From assembly GCA_017380955.1 (NCBI GenBank), contig JAFOCZ010000067.1, forward strand, positions 1 to 6,080: a stretch of 6,080 nucleotides of DNA, read 5' to 3'. Position 1 is the first letter of the stretch. Every line of letters begins with the position of its first letter. The stretch comes from Alistipes sp. (GTDB lineage: Bacteria > Bacteroidota > Bacteroidia > Bacteroidales > Rikenellaceae). Made by a program: the position numbers and the translations under genes. The notes under the pieces are model-generated. The model was not told the origin of the DNA and searched no databases. It saw only the letters and a list, made by a program, of their open reading frames with translations. Positions 1 through 6,080 of the stretch are shown here, piece after piece.

Positions 1-16
1 GATAAAGAGATAAGAT

Positions 17-463
17 ATGAGATACTTTAAATTGCTTTTTCTTGCCGTAATGAGCATTATAGCAATAGGTTGCGAAAAGTCTGTTGTAGATAATGAGCAG
101 CCACTACCCGAGCCCGAGGTTACATACGAGGCAATGGATGGTGCGTGGCAACTAACCGAGTGGCGTGGCGTGGCACTCAGCGACCAGACATTCCTATACA
201 TAGCCTTCGACGATGAGACACGTCGCTTCGAGATGTGGGACAACCTCGGCTCTATGTACACCCAGCAGAGAGCGGGTACATATAGCATCAGCACCAACAC
301 TAAGGGCGAATACATCCTATGTGGCACCTACGACAATGGCGTTGGAGATTGGAATGCAGAGTATGTGGTGAGCATCGACCAGGAGGCTACTGAGATGGTA
401 TGGCGCTCGGAGGATGAGACAAGCATCTTCTGTCGTATCGCAGAGATTCCAGAACTTGACTAA
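17..463 (+). CDS. Small lipocalin-like lipoprotein
   Basis: Predicted 148-residue lipoprotein. The N-terminus has a positive start (MR..K), a hydrophobic stretch (about residues 6-17) and a lipobox A-I-G-C, giving lipidation at Cys19 and a mature chain that starts C-E-K-S. A short acidic, proline-rich linker (about 23-36) leads into one domain of about 105 residues. That domain opens with G42-A-W44, resembling the G-x-W of lipocalins, continues with alternating short strands (F71, Y89, Y99, Y105) and ends I-P-E. This pattern matches lipocalin-like lipoproteins common in Bacteroidales; the family call comes from memory, without a search. Cys102 and Cys139 could form a disulfide. The ligand is unknown. 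The ATG is firm because an in-frame TAA lies at 11-13. No Shine-Dalgarno site is seen, which is usual in the phylum. The gene lies 17 bases upstream of a larger lipoprotein gene, probably in the same transcript. The lipoprotein call is strong; the lipocalin fold is moderate. Confidence 0.85.
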   Translation: MRYFKLLFLAVMSIIAIGCEKSVVDNEQPLPEPEVTYEAMDGAWQLTEWRGVALSDQTFLYIAFDDETRRFEMWDNLGSMYTQQRAGTYSISTNTKGEYILCGTYDNGVGDWNAEYVVSIDQEATEMVWRSEDETSIFCRIAEIPELD

Positions 464-480
464 ACTAAAACACAAACAAT

Positions 481-2907
481 ATGAGACGATTTTTTACCTA
501 CTTCGTGGCGACCATAGCGATTATCATCGCAGGCATAGGTTGCCAAAAGGAGAATACCGAGACTCCTGTAAATAAGCCTACAATCGGCATCCTCGACCCA
601 GAGTTCGACGCCGAGAGTATGACGGCAAAGGTGATGATAGCACCTTCGACCGATGCCACAGCGTGGTACTACAAAACCGAGAGCGCAGAGCAGAGTGCAG
701 AGTACACAAAGGTGGAGGGCGCAGCAGCGCAGGAGATAGAGTTTGCGGTTATCTATGGCGTGGAGTACACCATCACTGCCTATTCCGAGAATAAGGCTGG
801 CACGAGCGACATCGCCACCAAGAAGTTCTGCCAAATGCCTAAGGGTGAGGTGACAGTAGCCATTGGCGAGATTACGCTCAACGCAGAGACTATGGAGGCT
901 GAGGCTACCATCTACCCATCATCGAACACAACAAAGTGGTACTGGCGTGCTTATGAGAAGGATAGCATCACAACCGAGTGGATTGGTGGTGAGGGCAGCG
1001 GCGAGCAGAGCATCGCTTTTGCCTATGAGTGGGGCAAGACCTTCGTAGTGGAGGCATACGCCGAGTGCGGTGCTGTTAAGTCGGAGGAGGTGAGCGCAGA
1101 GTGCTACTTCGAACCTTCAGTGCCTACAATCACTGTATCGAAGCCTATCTTCGACGAGGCGGCAATGACCGTAAGCTACGATGTTACACCATCGGAGGAT
1201 ACAGACCACTGGTACTATGGCATTTACGACGATGCAGAGATTGCTAATTACACCGTAGTGGAGGGTAATGAGTCACAGCGCGTTTCGTTCGACATAGAGT
1301 ACGACACGGATTATCAATTTATCTTCCGTGCCGAGAACATTCTCAACGAAGGCAATGAGGAGATTGTAGAGTTCTCGGTTATAGGTCCTGTTGCCGAGAT
1401 CACCATCGAGAACCTCACAGCCTATACTCTCGATGCAGTAATCGAGAAGAGCAAGCACTGCGTACGCTATGTTGCAGGTGCTGTACACACCTCGGCATAC
1501 GACCGTGCGCTATTCATCGAGCAGGCACAGGCATCGCTCAACCCCGACCCAAGTTACCCATTTGCGGTATTTAACTCTGCAACCGAGAGCCGCACATTCT
1601 CCGAGCAGGATTTGGTGCGCAACTCACGCATAGATAGCAACGAGAATGCTGGTATCATCTTCCTGCCAAACACATCGTACACCATAGCTGTATATGGCGA
1701 GAATGCCAAGGGCAACTACACCGTAACAACCAAAGAGGTTGTGATACCAGAGGTTGAACTTAATGGCACTACAGCCATCAGCGTGGAGGTATCGGAGATT
1801 GGCCTAACGTCGGCAATGGCAACGGTAACCACCGAGGTGGGATGCAAGGTACTTACAGGATACATCGACCCAGCACTTGCAAAGAGCGACGCCGAGAACC
1901 CATTCGACTTCGAGGGTAAAAGCGAGGCGGAGATTAAGGCCTACATCGCAGGCGCTGTGAAGGGCGTGCCTACAATCTATAGCAAGCCTTTCACCTATAC
2001 ACTCAGCAACCTATTTGCTATCGACACCCAATATGTGGCATATGCCATAGCCATAAAGGATGGTAAGGTTGGCGAGGTGGCATACACAACATTTAAGACC
2101 CTACGCCCATCGCTCTCTGGCGAGGCGAAGATTGTAAAGGCGGAGATTGTGCCACAGACAACACACGAGACTCTCACCGTTAAGCTTACCACCGACAACA
2201 AAGCCACAAAGGTGCGCCTATATGCTGCTCCAGCGTCGGACCACGCTGCATATGCCGATAACTTGGAGTATATAATGGATTCTGACCACTACCAGAACTA
2301 CCGCGAGGAGTATGAGATTGTGGATGGCGTGGCTACCTGCGTGGTTAATATCTACCACCCTACTGCCAAATACTACCTATATGCTTCGGCCGTAGATGGC
2401 AATGGCCGCGCTGGCGAGATGGTCTGCGTAGCACAGTTGGCAGGCTTGAATACCGATTACTGCACCACTATCGAGGAGATTATCGAGGAGGCAAAGATTG
2501 ACCTTTCGGGTACAGGTACCGTAGATTTGGTTATCAATATCTCGGGCCAGGTTGACGACCGTATCAGCCTTACCGTAAACACCGACTCTCGCTCGGCAAA
2601 TGCCAAGAAGGTGTGGTTGATACGCTTCAACGGCTTTGTTGCAGGCATCGAGGATGAGGTGAAGTATGCATTCTCGGAGTATGCCGAGACCAAGAAGGTG
2701 AAGGGCTCATACAAAGAGGCGAAGGTTGGCTACCCTCTCAAGTATGAGGATAGTGGCAGCGACTGGGATCCTAAGTATGAGGCATTGCAGGAGTACAACG
2801 CAACATACGGAGGTGATATCCTCGTAGCCGTAGTCCTCGACACCAACGATAAGTTCTGTATCTACAGTTACTACACCGCAGGTGGCGCAGTGAAACTTTA
2901 CAACTAA
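481..2907 (+). CDS. Large modular lipoprotein with repeated FN3/Ig-like domains
   Basis: Predicted 808-residue lipoprotein. The signal peptide ends in a lipobox G-I-G-C, with lipidation at Cys21 and a mature start of C-Q-K-E. A short linker (22-32) is followed by three tandem beta modules of exactly 91-residue period (about 33-118, 120-210 and 214-302). Each carries a Met, then Pro-Ser, then Trp-aromatic-aromatic at matching positions, and ends with a Y/F-x-x-x-A-E-like strand, suggesting a fibronectin III or Ig-like fold. Four longer modules follow (about 304-423, 430-541, 546-653 and 660-808). They appear to keep the core strand (C-V-R-Y 327, V-L-T-G 457, V-R-L-Y 578, V-W-L-I 711) but carry roughly 30-residue insertions after it, several of them helix-like. 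No catalytic motif or membrane segment follows the signal, so an extended envelope or surface protein is inferred, such as an adhesin, stalk or ligand binder. I do not recognise a named family. The ATG follows an A-rich leader. The downstream gene starts 11 bases after the stop. Confidence 0.9.
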   Translation: MRRFFTYFVATIAIIIAGIGCQKENTETPVNKPTIGILDPEFDAESMTAKVMIAPSTDATAWYYKTESAEQSAEYTKVEGAAAQEIEFAVIYGVEYTITAYSENKAGTSDIATKKFCQMPKGEVTVAIGEITLNAETMEAEATIYPSSNTTKWYWRAYEKDSITTEWIGGEGSGEQSIAFAYEWGKTFVVEAYAECGAVKSEEVSAECYFEPSVPTITVSKPIFDEAAMTVSYDVTPSEDTDHWYYGIYDDAEIANYTVVEGNESQRVSFDIEYDTDYQFIFRAENILNEGNEEIVEFSVIGPVAEITIENLTAYTLDAVIEKSKHCVRYVAGAVHTSAYDRALFIEQAQASLNPDPSYPFAVFNSATESRTFSEQDLVRNSRIDSNENAGIIFLPNTSYTIAVYGENAKGNYTVTTKEVVIPEVELNGTTAISVEVSEIGLTSAMATVTTEVGCKVLTGYIDPALAKSDAENPFDFEGKSEAEIKAYIAGAVKGVPTIYSKPFTYTLSNLFAIDTQYVAYAIAIKDGKVGEVAYTTFKTLRPSLSGEAKIVKAEIVPQTTHETLTVKLTTDNKATKVRLYAAPASDHAAYADNLEYIMDSDHYQNYREEYEIVDGVATCVVNIYHPTAKYYLYASAVDGNGRAGEMVCVAQLAGLNTDYCTTIEEIIEEAKIDLSGTGTVDLVINISGQVDDRISLTVNTDSRSANAKKVWLIRFNGFVAGIEDEVKYAFSEYAETKKVKGSYKEAKVGYPLKYEDSGSDWDPKYEALQEYNATYGGDILVAVVLDTNDKFCIYSYYTAGGAVKLYN
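577..1386 (+). repeat. Three 273-bp (91-residue) coding repeats
   Basis: Within the large lipoprotein, residues 33-302 are three tandem modules in strict register. Met47/138/229, Pro55-Ser56/146-147/237-238 and Trp62/153/244 all recur at exactly 91 residues. Each Trp is followed by two aromatics (YY, YW, YY). The modules have diverged at the DNA level, so this is an old duplication held in register and not a recent expansion. The fold is inferred as FN3/Ig-like. Confidence 0.8.
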
Positions 2908-2918
2908 TACTACTACAA

Positions 2919-4532
2919 TTGCATCGTTTTCAGCAAGATATAACCGCCATAGCGCTCCCCGAACTCTTCACGTGGCCATTCCACTATGAGCCACACCCAC
3001 TCTCGCGCCTTGCTGCCGAAGAGGTACAACAATACCTCGCCACGCAGCACCATATGCACGCCGAGATTGCTGGGGGTAAGATGTTTGGAGTGTTGGTGGT
3101 AAGAGACAGAGAGGGTGGCATAGGTTTCCTTGCCGCCTTCTCTGGTAACCTATGTGGCACAAACCACCACGACTACTTCGTGCCACCCATATACGATATG
3201 CTGCGCCCTGGGGAGTTCTTCCGCGAGGGTGAGGCAGAGATATCGGCGATAAACGCCCGTGTGGAGGCTCTTATGCAGAGCGCGGAGTACACCGCAGCAC
3301 GCGAGGCTCTCCATAGCGCAAAAGAGCGCGCAGAGGAGGAACTCAGCACTATGAAGGCGCTCCACAAGCAGCGTAAGGCAGAGCGTGACCGACGACGTAA
3401 GGAGGGTGAGAGTGGCAAGGTGCTGATAGCGGAGAGTCAGCGCGACAATGCCGATATGCAGCGCCTGAAGCACCACCACAAGGCACGCATCGCCGAGGCG
3501 CAACACCACTACGACACACTAAGCAGCGAGATAGATACTCTCAAGCAGCAGCGCCACGAGCGCTCCGCAGAGTTGCAGATGGAGATATTCTCGCACTTCC
3601 GCATCCTCAACGCTCACGGCGAGGTTAAGGACCTATGCACACTCTTTGCCCCTACGCCACAGCGCATACCGCCAGCAGGTGCAGGAGAGTGCGCAGCGCC
3701 CAAACTACTGCAGTATGCCTACCTCCACAACCTCACGCCGTTGTGTATGGCGGAGTTCTGGATGGGAGCATCACCACGCGGTGAGGTGCGTCACAACGGC
3801 GCTTTCTACCCTGCCTGCAACAGCAAGTGCAAGCCTATACTTATGCATATGCTCGAGGGCCTGAGCGTAGAGCCGAACCCTCTTGTGGGCATCATCCCCG
3901 ACGAGCCACGCATAGTGTGGGAGGATAGGTGGATAGTGGCCATAGACAAGCCCTGTGGTATGCTCTCGGTAGATGGTAAGTCGGGAGTTCGCAGCGTCGC
4001 AACGTGGGCTACAGAGCACTATGGCACGGAGGCTATGGTTGTACACCGCCTCGACCAATCAACATCGGGACTACTCCTTGTGGCCAAGGATAAGGCTACG
4101 CATAAGGCACTTCAGGAGCAGTTTATACGCCGCACCATCCGCAAGCGCTACACCGCACTCCTGGAGGGGGTTGTGGAGCAGAAGAGGGGTCGCATAGATC
4201 TTGCTATGAAGTTGGACTACGACAACCGCCCACGACAGATGGTTGCCGAGGATGGCAAGCGCGCGATAACGGAGTATGAGGTTGTGGAGGTTAGAGATGG
4301 TCGCACACTGATATCATTCTACCCTATCACAGGACGCACACATCAGTTACGCCTCCACGCGGCACATACCGAGGGTCTCGGAATGCCTATTGTTGGCGAT
4401 AACATCTACGGTCGTGAGACACACATAGAGAGTGACAATAGCCACCGCCTATGTCTCCACGCCTCGATGGTGGAGTTCGAGCACCCGATAACCAGAGAGA
4501 CACTGCACATAGAGAGTAAGGCGGAGTTCTGA
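2919..4532 (+). CDS. RluA-family pseudouridine synthase, long composite form
   Basis: Isomerises uridine to pseudouridine in RNA, probably rRNA or tRNA, in the cytoplasm; the target site cannot be read from sequence. The C-terminal catalytic domain (about 325-530) has the RluA motif H376-R-L-D-Q-S-T-S-G with catalytic Asp379, R-Y411-T-A-L-L-E-G, and T471-G-R-T-H-Q-L-R-L-H, then G-M-P-I-V-G-D-N-I-Y-G. Upstream lie an N-terminal conserved region (about 8-95), a highly charged probable coiled coil (about 105-220), and a Cys-containing region (about 223-315) with G-A-G-E-C258-A-A-P-K-L-L and F-Y-P-A-C300-N-S-K-C304. At 537 residues it is about twice the size of ordinary RluA (roughly 220-330), as in a long form known from Bacteroidota. 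The start is TTG. The only in-frame stop close upstream is TAA at 2850-2852, no ATG follows it before 3054, and starting at 3054 would remove the conserved F-T-W-P-F-H-Y-E-P-H-P-L segment. No classical S4 domain is seen. It probably shares a transcript with the lipoprotein genes. Confidence 0.93.
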   Translation: MHRFQQDITAIALPELFTWPFHYEPHPLSRLAAEEVQQYLATQHHMHAEIAGGKMFGVLVVRDREGGIGFLAAFSGNLCGTNHHDYFVPPIYDMLRPGEFFREGEAEISAINARVEALMQSAEYTAAREALHSAKERAEEELSTMKALHKQRKAERDRRRKEGESGKVLIAESQRDNADMQRLKHHHKARIAEAQHHYDTLSSEIDTLKQQRHERSAELQMEIFSHFRILNAHGEVKDLCTLFAPTPQRIPPAGAGECAAPKLLQYAYLHNLTPLCMAEFWMGASPRGEVRHNGAFYPACNSKCKPILMHMLEGLSVEPNPLVGIIPDEPRIVWEDRWIVAIDKPCGMLSVDGKSGVRSVATWATEHYGTEAMVVHRLDQSTSGLLLVAKDKATHKALQEQFIRRTIRKRYTALLEGVVEQKRGRIDLAMKLDYDNRPRQMVAEDGKRAITEYEVVEVRDGRTLISFYPITGRTHQLRLHAAHTEGLGMPIVGDNIYGRETHIESDNSHRLCLHASMVEFEHPITRETLHIESKAEF

Positions 4533-4533
4533 A

Positions 4534-4564
4534 GTGAAAAGTGAAAAGTGAGAACTGAAAAGTG
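4534..4564. repeat. 7-bp tandem array, unit GTGAAAA
   Basis: Four consecutive heptamers start two bases after the pseudouridine synthase stop: GTGAAAA, GTGAAAA, GTGAGAA and CTGAAAA, followed by a partial GTG. The first two are identical and the next two each differ by one base. It is noncoding and has no clear role. Arrays of this type are familiar in Bacteroidales intergenic DNA, but that is from memory and was not searched. Confidence 0.85.
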
Positions 4565-4590
4565 TGGTGCGCTCCGAGCGAGGTATATTT

Positions 4591-4666
4591 TTGGGTAGTT
4601 ATGGGTAGTTATATGTAGTTATGGGGCGCAACCCATTAGTCCTCATAAGTTCCCATCAATCCCCAT
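4591..4666. repeat. 10-bp-phased inverted array of ATGGG / CCCAT blocks
   Basis: The left arm holds 5-base blocks TTGGG, ATGGG, ATATG and ATGGG starting at 4591, 4601, 4611 and 4621, with TAGTT in all three gaps. The right arm holds CCCAT, CTCAT, CCCAT and CCCAT starting at 4632, 4642, 4652 and 4662. Every left block faces a right block across one centre (between 4628 and 4629), so the array is an imperfect palindrome. By hand count, 24 of 35 facing positions can pair. It could fold as a long interrupted hairpin in RNA or act as phased protein sites; function is unknown. Confidence 0.75.
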
Positions 4667-4669
4667 CAT

Positions 4670-4690
4670 AAAATCATCTCGCAGAGATGA
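4670..4690 (-). terminator. Probable terminator of the minus-strand barrel gene
   Basis: TCATCTC (4674-4680), loop GCA, GAGATGA (4684-4690) is a perfect 7-bp stem with a 3-base loop. Read on the minus strand it lies 44 bases past the barrel gene's stop and is followed directly by four T (complement of 4670-4673). The stem is only moderately GC-rich and the T run is short, so it would be a weak intrinsic terminator. On the plus strand no T run follows, so it suits the minus-strand gene better. Confidence 0.5.
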
Positions 4691-4694
4691 GAAT

Positions 4695-4719
4695 ATTACT
4701 AATTACTAATTACTAATTA
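4695..4719. repeat. 7-bp tandem array, unit ATTACTA
   Basis: Three perfect copies of ATTACTA (4695-4701, 4702-4708, 4709-4715) and a partial ATTA lie just after the minus-strand stop codon. The unit length equals that of the GTGAAAA array on the other side of the gap, but the sequence is unrelated. It is noncoding and of unknown role. Confidence 0.85.
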
Positions 4720-4734
4720 ACCATTGCTCATTGG

Positions 4735-6080
4735 TTAGAACGGATATCCCACGCCGAAGTTCAGAGCCATATTCTTCCAGCGGAAGTTGTGAATCCAGCG
4801 CTCACCGACAGGGCGACCAGGGTTATGCAACTGCATACCCAAGTCGAAGCGCAGCACAACAAACGTCACATCTATGCGCAATCCGAGACCTGTGTTGAAG
4901 CCCAACTGACGGTAGAAACTATCGAAATGGAACACCTCATCGGCGTTAATAGTCTCATTCTGGCGCAGATACCACACATTACCAACATCGCAGAACACCG
5001 CACCCTGGAATATCCACCATATAGGGAATCGGAATTCGAGGTTAGCCTCGAGGCGCACATCACCAACCTGAGCGGGATATGTGGTCTTGCCAATCTCGGC
5101 TTTGTTACCAGGGCCTAAGGTACGCGGTACCCAGCCACGCATAGAGTTAGCACCACCGCAGTAGAACATACGGTCGAAAGGTATGGAGATACCGCGTGAG
5201 TTACCATACGTTACACCCACACCACCAAAGAGACGTCCTGCGAGAGCCATATTATGACCGAGGTCTATCTTGTGGCTGGCACTAATCTCCGAACGTACAT
5301 ACTGCGAGTAGCGGATGCCGAGAATCTCGTAGTAGTCCTTACCCACAGCAGGCGCAGAGAATAGGGTCTCGAGGCCGTGGATGAGGTTACCAGCACTCTC
5401 GATATTGGCACGCACAAAGGTGGCGTTCCTGTCGTCCGTAGAGCGTTGGGTGTTGTAGGTCCACGATGCTGAGAGTCCTGCGGTAAGTTGCGACTGGAAC
5501 GAGGTGCGGAGATAACTGTTGTCGATATCGGCAAGGAACTGCTCGTCGACACTCTTAACATCAATCCAGTTGATATCCACAGGGCGTATCACAAACCTGG
5601 AGCGGTCACCCTGCTTCCAACTATATGCCCAGCGTGTGGTGAAGATATTACGGCGGTAGAATGGTCGGTTTTGGTAGTCGAAGGCGAGTTCGAGACGTGT
5701 TCGTGGCTCACCAATCTTCATACCCGGCTCAGTGCGGAAGGGCAACAAGAAGCGTGGGAAGGACAACCCCGCTGTGATACCCAACTCCTGGGCGCTACGC
5801 ATAGCGATATCCTTGGCATACATAAACTCAAAACCAAAGCGCACCGCGAAGTCGAAGGCCTCCGCACCACGGAAGATATTGGTGTTGGAGTATCCCAATG
5901 TGGCACTAAGACCTAAGAACGTAGATGTAGATGATGCCTCAACCTCGGCCTTCAGGCTCTGCTTGAGGGCTGGCGTCGCGAAGATATTGCAGTCGAGGTA
6001 CTTCTGCTTGGTGGAGAGCATCTCGCCCTCGGCAGTGCCCTCACCAATAAACGACACCTCCATATCCTCGCCCTCGACAC
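4735..6080 (-). CDS. TamL/BamA-like outer-membrane barrel protein, C-terminal part
   Basis: C-terminal 447 or so residues of an Omp85-superfamily protein; the 5' end lies outside the window. The frame stays open through 6080 (V-E-G-E-D precedes the Met at 6063), so that Met is internal. What is visible is the 16-strand barrel region. It includes an early L-G-Y-S-N-T-N-I-F-R-G-A-E strand typical of these proteins, then (counted from that Met) S-M-R-G-W at 307-311 matching the conserved R-G-F/Y loop-6 motif, R-L-E-A-N-L-E-F-R-F-P (337-347), D-V-G-N-V-W (359-364), G-L-G-L-R-I-D (392-398), and a terminal G-V-G-Y-P-F whose last Phe is the usual beta-signal for barrel insertion. Omp85 proteins insert or assemble outer-membrane proteins. 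The divergent barrel suggests the Bacteroidota TamL type over BamA, but the POTRA and lipobox region that would decide this is missing. The gene converges on the pseudouridine synthase, so a tamB partner could only lie upstream, outside the window. Confidence 0.88.
   Translation of the reverse strand, partial: VEGEDMEVSFIGEGTAEGEMLSTKQKYLDCNIFATPALKQSLKAEVEASSTSTFLGLSATLGYSNTNIFRGAEAFDFAVRFGFEFMYAKDIAMRSAQELGITAGLSFPRFLLPFRTEPGMKIGEPRTRLELAFDYQNRPFYRRNIFTTRWAYSWKQGDRSRFVIRPVDINWIDVKSVDEQFLADIDNSYLRTSFQSQLTAGLSASWTYNTQRSTDDRNATFVRANIESAGNLIHGLETLFSAPAVGKDYYEILGIRYSQYVRSEISASHKIDLGHNMALAGRLFGGVGVTYGNSRGISIPFDRMFYCGGANSMRGWVPRTLGPGNKAEIGKTTYPAQVGDVRLEANLEFRFPIWWIFQGAVFCDVGNVWYLRQNETINADEVFHFDSFYRQLGFNTGLGLRIDVTFVVLRFDLGMQLHNPGRPVGERWIHNFRWKNMALNFGVGYPF

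Noticed and set aside
460..834. Minus-strand open frame of 124 codons
   Set aside because: It lies opposite the start of the large lipoprotein gene, whose signal peptide and repeats are convincing. Its Cys/Leu-rich product looks like an antisense shadow.
3054..3056. ATG as an alternative start for the pseudouridine synthase
   Set aside because: It would remove 45 residues including the conserved F-T-W-P-F-H-Y-E-P-H-P-L segment of the long RluA form.
4570..4580. CGCT-CCG-AGCG mini-hairpin followed by ATATTTTT as a terminator for the plus-strand operon
   Set aside because: A stem of four pairs is too short, and seven bases separate it from the T run. Possible but not supported enough to annotate.
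4586..4593. TATTTTTG, matching the Bacteroidota -7 promoter element TAnnTTTG
   Set aside because: There is no TTTG-type -33 element at the right distance, and only an antisense transcript into the barrel gene could arise from it. The AT-rich match is probably chance.
4534..4719. CRISPR array
   Set aside because: The repeats are 7-10 bp and directly adjacent, without 25-40 bp repeats or unique spacers, and no cas gene is present.
4718..4737. TAACCA / TGGTTA inverted repeat over the barrel gene's stop codon
   Set aside because: Six AT-rich pairs around an 8-base loop, with no T run after it on either strand and an overlap with coding sequence. Likely chance.
4789..5118. Plus-strand open frame of 109 codons
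   Set aside because: It is antisense to the barrel C-terminus, which carries the R-G-W and Y-P-F signatures. No independent coding evidence.
5488..5916. Plus-strand open frame of 142 codons
   Set aside because: It is fully antisense to the outer-membrane barrel gene, whose motifs are clear. No domain or signal is recognisable in the product.
6061..6063. ATG as the true start of the barrel protein
   Set aside because: The frame is open to the window edge, no signal peptide or lipobox follows, and Omp85 proteins need N-terminal POTRA domains that would lie upstream.

Overview
The window fits a member of the Bacteroidales, phylum Bacteroidota; an Alistipes-like or other gut lineage is possible, but the genus cannot be fixed. 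The evidence is two short-signal lipoproteins with GC-[E/Q]-K lipoboxes, A-rich leaders without Shine-Dalgarno sites, the long composite form of RluA-type pseudouridine synthase typical of this phylum, and a TamL/BamA-like outer-membrane barrel ending in Y-P-F.

Layout: on the plus strand, positions 17-4532 hold three closely spaced genes in one direction. They are a small lipocalin-like lipoprotein (17-463), an 808-residue multi-module lipoprotein (481-2907) and a 537-residue pseudouridine synthase (2919-4532, TTG start). The gaps are 17 and 11 bases, so the three are probably co-transcribed. No promoter is visible, because only 16 bases precede the first gene. On the minus strand, 4735-6080 holds the C-terminal part of an Omp85-superfamily barrel protein, cut by the window edge. 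It converges on the pseudouridine synthase gene.

The 202-base convergent gap (4533-4734) is built largely of short repeats. From left to right it has a 7-bp tandem array, a strand-symmetric array of ATGGG/CCCAT blocks phased at 10 bp, a perfect 7-bp hairpin that may terminate the minus-strand gene, and a second 7-bp tandem array with a different unit.

Functionally, the two lipoproteins and the barrel protein belong to the cell envelope, and TamL-like proteins are thought to help assemble the outer membrane. The pseudouridine synthase modifies RNA and has no evident functional link to the lipoproteins beyond shared transcription. I see no CRISPR array, RNA gene, insertion sequence or defence system. 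The most unusual parts are the modular 808-residue lipoprotein and the phased palindromic repeat in the convergent gap.
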